DNA of 64,000 bases from positions 1,612,001-1,676,000 of the forward strand of contig NZ_CP102664.1 of assembly GCF_026427355.1 (NCBI RefSeq), read 5' to 3'. Positions 45,398 to 53,016 of the stretch are shown here, piece after piece (positions within the stretch are counted from its first letter, which is position 1; each line of letters opens with the position of its first letter). A program made the position numbers and the translations under genes. Under the pieces are notes generated by a model. That model saw only the letters and a program-made list of their open reading frames with translations. It did no database searches and was not told the origin of the DNA. This DNA comes from Sphingobium sp. JS3065. GTDB lineage: Bacteria; Pseudomonadota; Alphaproteobacteria; Sphingomonadales; Sphingomonadaceae.

Positions 45398-45538
45398 TCA
45401 GTCGTCGGAAATGCCGCCGATCAGACTGCGCGGCTGGCCCTCTGCATCTGACTGGCCTTGGTTGGCGCCTTTGGTTTCGGCGATGGCCGAACCGAGATCG
45501 ATCAGTTCGTCGTCGTGATGTTCGTCATTGCGTTGCAT
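45398..45538 (-). CDS. atxA: Lasso-peptide precursor (46 aa)
   Basis: ATG 45538 has AAGGAG six bases upstream. The 23-residue leader ends DLGSAIAETK, with Thr at the penultimate position, as required by lasso leader peptidases and matching the xLGxAxAET pattern of astexin leaders. The predicted 23-residue core starts GANQGQSDAEG and ends LIGGISDD. Gly1 and Asp8 fit an eight-residue macrolactam ring; Glu10 is too far. There are no aromatic residues, so the plug would be Arg14, Leu16 or Ile17. It is followed by a hairpin, then B and C. I see no homologue of the core among lasso peptides I know. Confidence 0.85.
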   Translation of the reverse strand: MQRNDEHHDDELIDLGSAIAETKGANQGQSDAEGQPRSLIGGISDD

Positions 45539-45698
45539 GACACGCTCCTTTTGATCCGCCGCAAGAACAGCGGCAGTCCAAGGATAGCGCGGGCAAACCT
45601 TCGACGGACCCGAATATATCTAGACAAATTGGCGCGATATCCGAGAATATTTTCTGAGTCTGACTTGGATTTAAGTATCGGCCTTCTAAGCGACTGAT
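45539..45698 (-). promoter_or_regulatory. Upstream region of the lasso operon
   Basis: 160 bp between the GntR stop and the precursor. It is AT-richer than its surroundings (for example TTGTCTAGATATATT around 45612-45628), which suits a promoter and regulator site. A hairpin GCCGC-7-GCGGC at 45558-45574 lies just before the ribosome site and may affect translation. I cannot place the -35 and -10 boxes with certainty. Confidence 0.45.
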
Positions 45699-46340
45699 TT
45701 AGCGTTCCAACGCCTCTTGCGCCTGCTTCTGGATAATTTGCTGTTGATGGTCGATTCTCCGCTCATGGTAAGATTCAATGCGCCGATGGACGCTCTTATG
45801 GACATCGGCCACAGCGGAATTTGTCATTGTACGCAGCTCTCTAGCAGCCTCCTTGATCTTGGCTGCTCCAGCGACTCGCTGATAGAATAGACGTTCGTTG
45901 ATCTGTGCGATGGCGGCCATGGCCTCCGTATTTCCTGTTGATTCAGCAAACGCGAGGAAGATTGATCCGGTAAGTGTCGCGATCTCAACGGGCGTGCTGC
46001 CGAACCCCGCACGCGAGAAACGGTCCAGAGTCTGGCTGAGAACCGATTTTTTCATCCTCTGGGCCAAGCCCAAGAGCAGATGCGTGTTCCAAGCATAAAG
46101 ATGGATCAGTTCTAGCGGGGTCGCAAGCGTGACCCGAAATCCGCCAGCGCTATCTGGCTCGACCAAGCCCTCCCCCATCAGTCGACAGGCTGCTTCTCGC
46201 ACAGGTGTTTTGCTCGCCCCATGGCGGTCTGCGATGTCCTGGATCTCGAGTTTCTCACCAGCGTGGAAGAGACCCGCCAGATAGTCTGCCTTGAGTGCGC
46301 GATAGACGCGCTCTTGCGTGATCGGATCCGCTGCAGACAT
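45699..46340 (-). CDS. GntR-family regulator
   Basis: A 213-residue protein starting at ATG 46340, two bases after the XRE gene stop. The winged helix is at the N-terminus (RVYRALKADYLAGLFHAGEK, then IADRHGASKTPVREAACRLMGEGLV). The C-terminal two thirds are helical, as in FCD/VanR-type ligand-binding domains. It lies immediately upstream of the lasso precursor on the same strand, separated by 160 bp with an AT-rich stretch, and is the prime candidate for controlling the biosynthetic operon. Confidence 0.82.
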   Translation of the reverse strand: MSAADPITQERVYRALKADYLAGLFHAGEKLEIQDIADRHGASKTPVREAACRLMGEGLVEPDSAGGFRVTLATPLELIHLYAWNTHLLLGLAQRMKKSVLSQTLDRFSRAGFGSTPVEIATLTGSIFLAFAESTGNTEAMAAIAQINERLFYQRVAGAAKIKEAARELRTMTNSAVADVHKSVHRRIESYHERRIDHQQQIIQKQAQEALER

Positions 46341-46342
46341 CA

Positions 46343-46759
46343 CTAGCTCGCCCCTGCTGCGAGCGCCGAGGGCTGCCATCTGGGCGTAAGGGCATTGGTC
46401 AGCTGGCTAAGATTCCGCTCTGCGACGACTTCAACGCATAGCCGCTCGAGATCGCAAAGATCGCCAGCCGCGAGCTGCCTTGGGAAGCACATGCGCTGGC
46501 CCGCGAACAACAGGGGGATGAGAATGTGGCCGGTCGACAAACCAAGCCGATATGCGCAGCGCAGATGATCATCGAGCTTCGACTTCGGGTTTCCGGACTC
46601 AATCTCGCGCAGCCAGCGGACTCCCATACCGAGATTCCTGGCCAGCTCGCGCTGCGTGATACCTATCTTCTTCCGTGCTTCCTCAATCTGCCGTCCCGAC
46701 TGTTCTTTCACATACGAGAGCGGTGCATCAGCAACGGAAGCCGCGCAATCCAGCGACAT
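46343..46759 (-). CDS. XRE-family helix-turn-helix protein
   Basis: A 138-residue protein with an HTH at about residues 22-78 (RQIEEARKKIGITQRELARN, then LGMGVRWLREIESGNP). The C-terminal part is helical (FAGQRMCFPRQLAAGDLCDL). It sits two bases before GntR and is transcribed with it toward the lasso operon. It may regulate element or lasso expression jointly with GntR; no target is known. Confidence 0.78.
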   Translation of the reverse strand: MSLDCAASVADAPLSYVKEQSGRQIEEARKKIGITQRELARNLGMGVRWLREIESGNPKSKLDDHLRCAYRLGLSTGHILIPLLFAGQRMCFPRQLAAGDLCDLERLCVEVVAERNLSQLTNALTPRWQPSALAAGAS

Positions 46760-46889
46760 GTCCGTGTCTCCTTACGGGAGATACCGCCCGCCAAGGCCAT
46801 TTCGGACCCTATTGCTAGGTGTGCATACCACCACTGTCAAACGGAACCGCCGCCAATTTGGCCAAGCATCGACTGCCAGCATTCTGAAA

Positions 46890-47333
46890 TCATTGACCAA
46901 TCTTGCCATCGGCGATTGGCGGCCTTTTCACCGGCGGGCTCGCGCGCTCGAAAGCAGCCAGGAGCTGTGCGCCATCCGCGCGCGCAAGATGCTGAAGCGC
47001 GAGGATGTAGATGCTCCCGAGTGAGGGCGGCTCGCGATCCGGCACGGCACATCGGACACGCTCGGCGATCTGTGAGGCAGTATCCCAAAGACGATGCGGC
47101 GCGCCGACGTGATGCTCCTCCGATCCGCTCAATGGTGCTTCTCGCAGGGCATTCAAAGAATCGACTATAGTGCTCGCTGGGACCGTATCGAGATAGTTCA
47201 CAGCCACATGCAGGGTAGTGCCCCACGCAAGGAGGCAGCGCGTGGTGCGAATCAGATGGCAGTGCGAGTCGATGAGCACATCCATCCCGGCCGGCGAGAG
47301 CCGGAGTTTGAAAGTTCGTGTTGCTCGGCCCAT
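46890..47333 (-). CDS. Hypothetical protein (147 aa)
   Basis: Starts at ATG 47333 after AAGGGGG. The N-terminus (MGRATRTFKLRLSPAGMDVL) reads as a structured beta-alpha opening; the rest is of mixed composition. No family recognised. It is divergent from the transfer operon and 130 bp upstream of the XRE gene, at the border between lasso and transfer regions. Confidence 0.45.
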   Translation of the reverse strand: MGRATRTFKLRLSPAGMDVLIDSHCHLIRTTRCLLAWGTTLHVAVNYLDTVPASTIVDSLNALREAPLSGSEEHHVGAPHRLWDTASQIAERVRCAVPDREPPSLGSIYILALQHLARADGAQLLAAFERASPPVKRPPIADGKIGQ

Positions 47334-47686
47334 TCGCTTGTTACCCCCTTCCCGATAGCGATTTGCTGCTGTTTCGGGGCAAAAGTCGGTCTTTACCCTA
47401 CTCCAACCATGGCTAAAGCGGCACTTCAGTGCCGCTCGGTTCCATTTAGCGCCCATCCGGGCGTGTGATGGCCCGCAATATTCAAGTTGCGGACTTATAA
47501 GCTTTCTTTCGCCGCTTCGGCACCTCAGTGCCCTCCCTATTGCAGGCATTTCAAGACATCGGCATTGCTCGTGGCACACCGGATCGGTGGTCATGGGCGC
47601 CTCTAGCTAACGCCCGCAGTCCCTCGATCCGCACCTTTCAAACCCTGAACCAAAGCGCGGATTCGCGCCACGAGGAGACGCGTCTC
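47334..47686. promoter_or_regulatory. 353-bp divergent intergenic region before the transfer operon, with a repeated palindrome
   Basis: It holds two copies of the palindrome GGCAC(T/C)TCAGTGCC, at 47420-47433 and 47519-47532, 99 bp apart. Copy 1 is extended to GCGGCAC-TTCA-GTGCCGC. They are identical apart from one base in the loop. They could be operators for a dimeric transfer-gene regulator, or small hairpins in the leader RNA. No gene is seen here. Confidence 0.5.
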
Positions 47687-47992
47687 ATGACCTTTCCACG
47701 CCCATCGACCAGGCTTGCTGCGATCCTTGCGACCAGCCTGCTCGCGTCCCAGGCCCAGGCGCAGGATTATCGGCCCGACGCCGAAGGCTATCCCTGTGCC
47801 GCCCGCAGCCAGCTCGCGATCGTCCAAGACGATCAGGGCTATTCGATCCGCCTCCGGCAAGTGGCGGGACAGGCCGCCAAGCCGGTGGTTGCTACCGCGA
47901 TCCCGATCGGTGCCGCGTTCAAGGTCGACGCAAGGATCTTCGCGCTTTCGGCCCAAGCGAGCGGGGAGGTTCCCAGTGCGTCGCGCCGTTGA
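47687..47992 (+). CDS. Small secreted protein at the head of the transfer operon
   Basis: A 101-residue protein; ATG 47687 follows GAGGAGA. It has a signal peptide (LAAILATSLLASQAQAQ) and a short mature part with one Cys (DAEGYPCAARSQLAIVQDD). Its end overlaps the start of the DsbC-like gene by 17 bp. The family is not recognised; it is presumably periplasmic and part of the mating apparatus. Confidence 0.6.
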   Translation: MTFPRPSTRLAAILATSLLASQAQAQDYRPDAEGYPCAARSQLAIVQDDQGYSIRLRQVAGQAAKPVVATAIPIGAAFKVDARIFALSAQASGEVPSASRR

Positions 47993-48749
47993 ACTGCTGG
48001 CAGCTTCGTTGCTGCTCGCGGGGACATCCGCGTTTGCGCAGAATGCCCCGATAGCGGCCCCGAGTGATCCTCTGCCCGCGGCAGCTGCAGACGCCCAGCG
48101 TCAATTGCGCCAGACCTTCACCAACCTCAGCTTTGAGGACTTCGGACCAGCGCCCGTCAAGGGAGCCATCTATCAGGCGACGGCCGGTGGGCGCATCATC
48201 TATTTTGCGCCGGAGAGTGGTCATCTGCTGTTCGCAGCCGTCTACGACAAGAACGGCATCAACGTCACCGCAATGGCCCAGGATGCGAGCGCGCGAAAGC
48301 GGCTCGGCGCGATCGACCCAGCCGATGCGCTTGTGATCGGTCCGGCCGGTGCGCCCCAGGTGATCGAGTTCACCGATCCCGACTGCCCCTATTGCCAGGC
48401 GCTCGATCGCTTTTGGGCGGCGAAGGCCGCCGAGGGCAAGCCGGTTCAGCGGCTGATCTACTTCGTCAGCACGATCCATCCGGATGCCGCGGCGAAAGCC
48501 GAGCATATCCTCTGCTCCCCCGACAAGGAAGCCGCGTTCAAAGCGGTCTATGCCGGCGCGAAGCCCGCAGTGCTCCTCAAATGCCAGGCCGGACAGCAGA
48601 AGGTCGCGAAGGACGCGCGCACCGTCAGCAAGATGGGCATCGCCGGTACGCCGACGCTGTTCGTCGATGGCAAGCTCGTCTCCGGTTTTCAGCAGGCCGA
48701 GCTCCAGGCGTTCCTCGATCAGAAGGGCAACGTCGATGCACAACCCTGA
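47976..48749 (+). CDS. DsbC/TrbB-like periplasmic thiol-disulfide protein
   Basis: A 257-residue protein. The start is GTG 47976, with GGGGAGG six bases upstream; the longer upstream frame is non-coding. Signal peptide LLAASLLLAGTSAFAQ. The thioredoxin-like domain has Cys137-Pro-Tyr-Cys140 (FTDPDCPYCQALD) and the cis-Pro loop GIAGTPTLFVDG. An N-terminal dimerisation-like part precedes it. It resembles disulfide isomerases found in F-type transfer regions, which fold Cys-rich TraN, TraU and TraV. It is the second gene of the operon. Confidence 0.82.
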   Translation: MRRAVELLAASLLLAGTSAFAQNAPIAAPSDPLPAAAADAQRQLRQTFTNLSFEDFGPAPVKGAIYQATAGGRIIYFAPESGHLLFAAVYDKNGINVTAMAQDASARKRLGAIDPADALVIGPAGAPQVIEFTDPDCPYCQALDRFWAAKAAEGKPVQRLIYFVSTIHPDAAAKAEHILCSPDKEAAFKAVYAGAKPAVLLKCQAGQQKVAKDARTVSKMGIAGTPTLFVDGKLVSGFQQAELQAFLDQKGNVDAQP

Positions 48750-48975
48750 CTCGCCCAGTGCAGTGCCGAACGCCTGCACTCCCCTCCCCTATCTGGCGGG
48801 CCTCACCACCACTCCGCGCCGCTGCTCCAATGAGCGTGCGCCGAGCGGTGCGAGGGCCGGGATGCCGGCGGCCGCGCTCCTTCGGAGCCGTCCAGCGTCG
48901 CCGTCGGCCGACAACGATTCCCATCGGTGCCGGCAGGCATGTGTTCGGACGGCTCCGTTTCCAAGGAGACCATCA

Positions 48976-49293
48976 ATGCTCAGTCTGCTCCCCAACCGGA
49001 CTTTCCGCACCGCCGACGCGGCGGTCCTGTTCTTGCTGGTTGCCATCGCCTGCACCAGCGCCGCCCACGCCTTCCAGGCACCGGCAGCCGGCGATCTTGG
49101 CTACGACATCTACGACATCGTCGTGAACAAGGGCGTCAAAGGCCCGCTCGGCTTTGTCGGCGGTGTCGCCGCCTTCCTGTTCGGCGTCTCGCGCCTCTTC
49201 AGCAACATCATGATCGGCATTCCGACGATCGTGGCGGCGGTCTGCCTGATCAAGGCGGATTCAATCCTCCAGACCTTCGGCATGGTGATCTGA
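48976..49293 (+). CDS. traA: Conjugative pilin precursor (TraA-like)
   Basis: A 105-residue protein; ATG 48976 follows AAGGAGA. It has a long N-terminal leader (FLLVAIACTSAAHAF) with an AHA cut site. Two hydrophobic helices follow (GPLGFVGGVAAFLFGVSRLF and IMIGIPTIVAAVCLIKA), separated by a short basic or polar turn, the two-helix layout of F-type pilins. It sits immediately before traL, the usual place for traA. The mature peptide would be about 70 residues. Confidence 0.78.
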   Translation: MLSLLPNRTFRTADAAVLFLLVAIACTSAAHAFQAPAAGDLGYDIYDIVVNKGVKGPLGFVGGVAAFLFGVSRLFSNIMIGIPTIVAAVCLIKADSILQTFGMVI

Positions 49294-49382
49294 GCCTTGG
49301 CGCGCCGCGCCGGGTCTTCCGGCTCGCGCGCCTTTCGAGACGGGGGGTGGTGGTCACCTCTCGGAAATCACGCTGACGCGTG

Positions 49383-49670
49383 ATGAAGCAAGGGAGAAGG
49401 GCGTTGGAAGAACGTCTGCCGCAGTTCCTGCACCGGCCGGTCCAGATCCTCTGGTTCGACAGTCAGGAGTTCATCGTCGTGATGTCCACCATCTTCGTCG
49501 CCGTGATCGTCGGCGGGATGATCGGTTGGACGCTCATCGGCGCTCTTCTCCTCTTCATTCCCTGGAAGCGAACCAAGCCGCGCGGTTTCATCCCGCATCT
49601 GGCCTGGCGCTGGGGTCTTCTCCGCTTCCGTCATTATCCGGGTCCGACCCAGACCCGCTTTTTCGAGTAG
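49383..49670 (+). CDS. traL: T4SS inner-membrane protein TraL
   Basis: A 95-residue protein, VirB3-like, with two membrane helices (FIVVMSTIFVAVIVGGMIGW and TLIGALLLFIPW) and the conserved start LPQFLHRPVQILWFDSQE. ATG 49383 is used; an in-frame GTG lies three bases before. It anchors the mating channel in the inner membrane with TraC. Confidence 0.85.
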   Translation: MKQGRRALEERLPQFLHRPVQILWFDSQEFIVVMSTIFVAVIVGGMIGWTLIGALLLFIPWKRTKPRGFIPHLAWRWGLLRFRHYPGPTQTRFFE

Positions 49671-49675
49671 AGTGC

Positions 49676-50311
49676 ATGGGGCATCCATTCAGACGCAAGG
49701 TCGATGCCGACATGATCGGCGACACCCGGCCAAGCTGGCATCTTCACCGCTATCTTCAGGGCTCGGCCAATCTCTTCGAGGAGAACCGGCTCCTAAAGTT
49801 CGCGATCGCGGGACTCTTCGGGATCACCGCAGTGCTCGGCACCGTCGTCTACACGTCGAACCAGAACCAGCGCACCGTGATCGTCCCGTTCGGCGCGGGC
49901 GGCGACCTCTATGTCACCGGCAACAAGCCCTCGACGACATATCTGCGGACCATCACGCGGAACATCGTCAGCCTGGCCGGGACCTACTCGGCCTATTCGG
50001 CCGATCGCCAGTTCCAGGAGTTGCTGAGCCTTGTCCATCCGAGCGCCTATAATGGCCTGCGCGACAGCCTGAACCGGCTGCTGGACGAGCTCGCCAGCAA
50101 TCCGACGCTGTCGATCGCGACCTATATCCGCGGCGATCAGCCGGTCACCTACACCGATACCGAGATCGTCGTGCCCGTCGAGAAGGTCCGCGTCATCGGC
50201 GGCGTCATCCGCAAGTTCCGTGGAAACCTGCGCATCCGCTTCGCGATCGACAATGGCCGCTTCTGGCTGACCGCCCTTCAGGAGGAGAATTTCAGTGCCG
50301 AGATTCGGTAG
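49676..50311 (+). CDS. traE: T4SS protein TraE
   Basis: A 211-residue, VirB8-like bitopic protein. One membrane helix (KFAIAGLFGITAVLGTVVYT, about residues 42-61) and a periplasmic NTF2-like domain (AYSADRQFQELLSLVHPSAY, YTDTEIVVPVEKVRV). ATG 49676 is five bases after the traL stop; ATG 49712 is a shorter alternative. The end overlaps traK by 17 bp. Confidence 0.85.
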   Translation: MGHPFRRKVDADMIGDTRPSWHLHRYLQGSANLFEENRLLKFAIAGLFGITAVLGTVVYTSNQNQRTVIVPFGAGGDLYVTGNKPSTTYLRTITRNIVSLAGTYSAYSADRQFQELLSLVHPSAYNGLRDSLNRLLDELASNPTLSIATYIRGDQPVTYTDTEIVVPVEKVRVIGGVIRKFRGNLRIRFAIDNGRFWLTALQEENFSAEIR

Positions 50312-51062
50312 AAGCTTGAGGCTTGCCTGCGCCCTGGCGGTATTCACCGCCACAACGCCGGCACTCGCCCAGTCGGTCGTGGCCCTGCCCGACCAGACCA
50401 GCCGCATCCGGCTGTCCAACCACGACGTCAATCATATCGTCTGCGTCGGCGGCGACATCGACGACGTCAAGTTCTCGGCCGAGAAGGGCCTCGCCGTCGA
50501 GCGCGGCGGATCCGACGCCTGGATCAAGTTCCTCGTGCTCGAGACCGACGACATAGGCGCAAAGACCCGCACGTTCGTGACGACGCCATCAGAATTCTTC
50601 GTGTCGTGCAACGGCGCGATCTACCCGCTCTACGCCGAACCGTCGGACATCCCCGCGCAGACCGTGACGCTTGTCCCGGGTTCCTCCCAGCGGGCACGCG
50701 CCAATGATGCGCTGCTCGGTCCGCTGGTCGAGGAGGAGCGCGCGGTCGGGATCGTGCTCGCGCTGCTGCAGGATCGGATCCCGGCGTCGTTCACCGAAGT
50801 TGCTCCGCAGGCAACAAAGCTCATGGTGGTCGACCTTCCCAATGTCTTTATCCATGAGCGTCGGCGTCTGGACGTTGAAGGCGCCGGACTATCAGCCAGC
50901 GAATATCTCCTGACCAGTCCGATCCCGGTGAACCTGGATGAGCGCGCGTTCCTGGATTCGGCATTGGGTCCGGACATTTTCGCAGTAACGCTCGACCGGC
51001 TTACACTCGGCCAGGGCGATAGCGCACGGCTGATCGTCATACGGCGGAGCGTCACGCAATGA
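50295..51062 (+). CDS. traK: T4SS outer-core protein TraK
   Basis: A 255-residue secretin-like, VirB9-related protein. GTG 50295 is the start, preceded by AGGAGGAG. Signal peptide (ACALAVFTATTPALAQ), then the N-domain (RLSNHDVNHIVCVGGDIDD, with VNHI conserved in TraK) and the C-domain. With TraB and TraV it forms the outer-membrane core. The stop overlaps the traB start (ATGA). Confidence 0.85.
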   Translation: MPRFGRSLRLACALAVFTATTPALAQSVVALPDQTSRIRLSNHDVNHIVCVGGDIDDVKFSAEKGLAVERGGSDAWIKFLVLETDDIGAKTRTFVTTPSEFFVSCNGAIYPLYAEPSDIPAQTVTLVPGSSQRARANDALLGPLVEEERAVGIVLALLQDRIPASFTEVAPQATKLMVVDLPNVFIHERRRLDVEGAGLSASEYLLTSPIPVNLDERAFLDSALGPDIFAVTLDRLTLGQGDSARLIVIRRSVTQ

Positions 51063-52363
51063 CCGGCCCGGCTGATCCCGCCGCGCCTGGCGCCGCACCG
51101 CTGCCCGGAGTGCCGTCCGGCATGGACGCACCGCTCGAAGAGACCGGCGATCGTCCAGCCTTGCTCGACCTGCGGACGCAATGGGCGCGGCTCACGTCGG
51201 ACCAGAAGCTGCGCGCGAAGCAGGCAGGCGTCGTCGCAACGATCGCTGTGCTTGGCTTTGGCCTCTATACCGCGAGTTCGAACGGCACGCAGGAGCTGGC
51301 AAAGGCGCCGGAAGCGTCCAAGCTGGACATGGGCGCGGGCCTTCGCGGCGACAGCCTCGAAGTCAAGATGCGCGGCGACCTTCAGAAGATCCTCGACGGG
51401 CAGTCACTGCTCGGTGACCGCGTGACCGCCATCGAGCAGGGCCGTGTCACGCCCGGCGCCGACATTGGTGCCGGCGATCATGGCGCGGATGCTGGATTGC
51501 CTCCAGCCCTGCCCGGGGAGGCACCTGCTTATCCGCCGGCACCGCCAGAAGCGAAAGCCGAAGGCGACTCGCTGCCCCCGCCGCCCGCTGCTCCGGCAGC
51601 GCCTCCGGCACCGCCCGCACCCCCGACCGAGCGCCAGGTGGGCGCGATCGGCGCGGCCACGAACGCGGTCGCGGCGGAGGGAGGCGCGGCCGGCGTGGCA
51701 CGATCAAAAAAAGCCAATCGGACGATCTATTTGCCACCTGGTTTCATGAAAGCGAGGCTGCTGACCGGGATCGACGCGCTGGCGAGCCGCGATGCGACCA
51801 GCAATCCGGAACCGATCATCGCCCGTGTGCAGGCCCCGGCCGTGCTGCCCAATGACGTCAAAGCCAATTTGTCGGGATGTTTCGTCATCGGCAATGCGAC
51901 CGGCAGCCTGGCGAAGGAGCGGGTCGAGATTCAGCTCGTCTCGATCTCCTGCGTCGACTTCGATGAGCATGCGGTCGTCGATCAGCCGATCAAAGGCTTC
52001 TTCGTCGACGCCGATGGCAAGAAGGGCCTGTCCGGCAAGGTGGTAACCCGCGCCGGGGCAACGCTTGCGCGCTCGTTCATCGCCGGCACGATCGCGGGCA
52101 TCGCCCAATCGGTCGAGGGCACGTTCGGAAATGTCTCCACCTCGGCGCTCGGCAGCGTGCGCACGCTTGATGCGGGCGATGCGGCCAAAACCGGCATCGC
52201 GGGAGGGCTCTCGCGCTCGTCCGACAAGCTGACCGATTTCTATCTCGATCTCGCTCGTCAGGCGGGACCGGTGGTCGAGGTGGGCGCCGCCAAGGATGTG
52301 GTGGTCGTCATCCAGGAGGGCCTCGCCCTCGAGATCAAGCCTTCGGTTGGAGCCAAGTTCTGA
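51059..52363 (+). CDS. traB: T4SS core protein TraB
   Basis: A 434-residue, VirB10-like protein. One N-terminal membrane helix (AGVVATIAVLGFGLYTA), a Pro-rich periplasmic spacer (PPPPAAPAAPPAPPAPP), and the C-terminal beta-barrel core (YLPPGFMKARLLTGIDALA, GCFVIGNATGSLAKERVEI) that spans both membranes' assembly. The start overlaps traK (ATGA) and the stop TGA is linked to traV. Confidence 0.87.
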   Translation: MTGPADPAAPGAAPLPGVPSGMDAPLEETGDRPALLDLRTQWARLTSDQKLRAKQAGVVATIAVLGFGLYTASSNGTQELAKAPEASKLDMGAGLRGDSLEVKMRGDLQKILDGQSLLGDRVTAIEQGRVTPGADIGAGDHGADAGLPPALPGEAPAYPPAPPEAKAEGDSLPPPPAAPAAPPAPPAPPTERQVGAIGAATNAVAAEGGAAGVARSKKANRTIYLPPGFMKARLLTGIDALASRDATSNPEPIIARVQAPAVLPNDVKANLSGCFVIGNATGSLAKERVEIQLVSISCVDFDEHAVVDQPIKGFFVDADGKKGLSGKVVTRAGATLARSFIAGTIAGIAQSVEGTFGNVSTSALGSVRTLDAGDAAKTGIAGGLSRSSDKLTDFYLDLARQAGPVVEVGAAKDVVVVIQEGLALEIKPSVGAKF

Positions 52364-52398
52364 TGCGCCGACCGCCCATCCTCCAGGGAGCACCAGCA

Positions 52399-53016
52399 AT
52401 GCCCAAGCATGTCATTCGCGGCGGAGCGCTCGCGTTCGCCTCCGGAGCCGCCCTGCTCCTCTCCGGCTGCGCGACCATGGGGTCACTCATGTCGCCCTAT
52501 AGCGAGAAATTCTCCTGCAAGAATGATGATCACGGCCAGTGTATCCACCCCGAGAGGGCCTATGAGGACGCGGTCGCCGGGGTCACGTCCAAATCCGACC
52601 CTGCGGTCACCAACGACCGCAAAATGCTGCGCGACCAGACCGCAGCAAAGCGTGGTCAACGCAGCGATCGCGCCGGACCTCCGAGCGCCTACGGCACCTA
52701 TCGCGACAGCGTCTACCAGGAACTCAAGGGGCTGATCGATGCGCCCGTGACACCGATGCTCAAACCCGCGCGGACCGTCCGGACATTGATCCTGCCTTAT
52801 GCCGACCGGCAGCGGCCGGACCGGCTCTATATGCCGCGCTACGTCTATTCGATCATGGAGAAGCCCGTCTGGGTGGTCGGGGGAAGCCTTGTCGCGCCGC
52901 CGAGCCAGGCGGCAAAGGCACCGATCCTTGGTCAGGTCCAGGAGTCCACAGCCGCGACGGCAGCCGGTGACACGCCCGAAGCCCCGATCACGTCCGCGAC
53001 GGAGCCGCGGCGATGA
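52399..53016 (+). CDS. traV: T4SS lipoprotein TraV
   Basis: A 205-residue lipoprotein: lipobox LLSGC (signal AFASGAALLLSGCA). The mature part carries the conserved Cys pair FSCKNDDHGQC. ATG 52399 has GGGAG upstream; ATG 52363, directly overlapping the traB stop, is an alternative giving 12 extra residues. The outer-membrane anchor is the TraV role in the core complex. The stop overlaps traC (ATGA). Confidence 0.83.
   Translation: MPKHVIRGGALAFASGAALLLSGCATMGSLMSPYSEKFSCKNDDHGQCIHPERAYEDAVAGVTSKSDPAVTNDRKMLRDQTAAKRGQRSDRAGPPSAYGTYRDSVYQELKGLIDAPVTPMLKPARTVRTLILPYADRQRPDRLYMPRYVYSIMEKPVWVVGGSLVAPPSQAAKAPILGQVQESTAATAAGDTPEAPITSATEPRR

Noticed and set aside
45539..45698. A second lasso precursor upstream of the first
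   Set aside because: The minus-strand frames here show no leader with Thr before Gly and no ribosome site followed by ATG.
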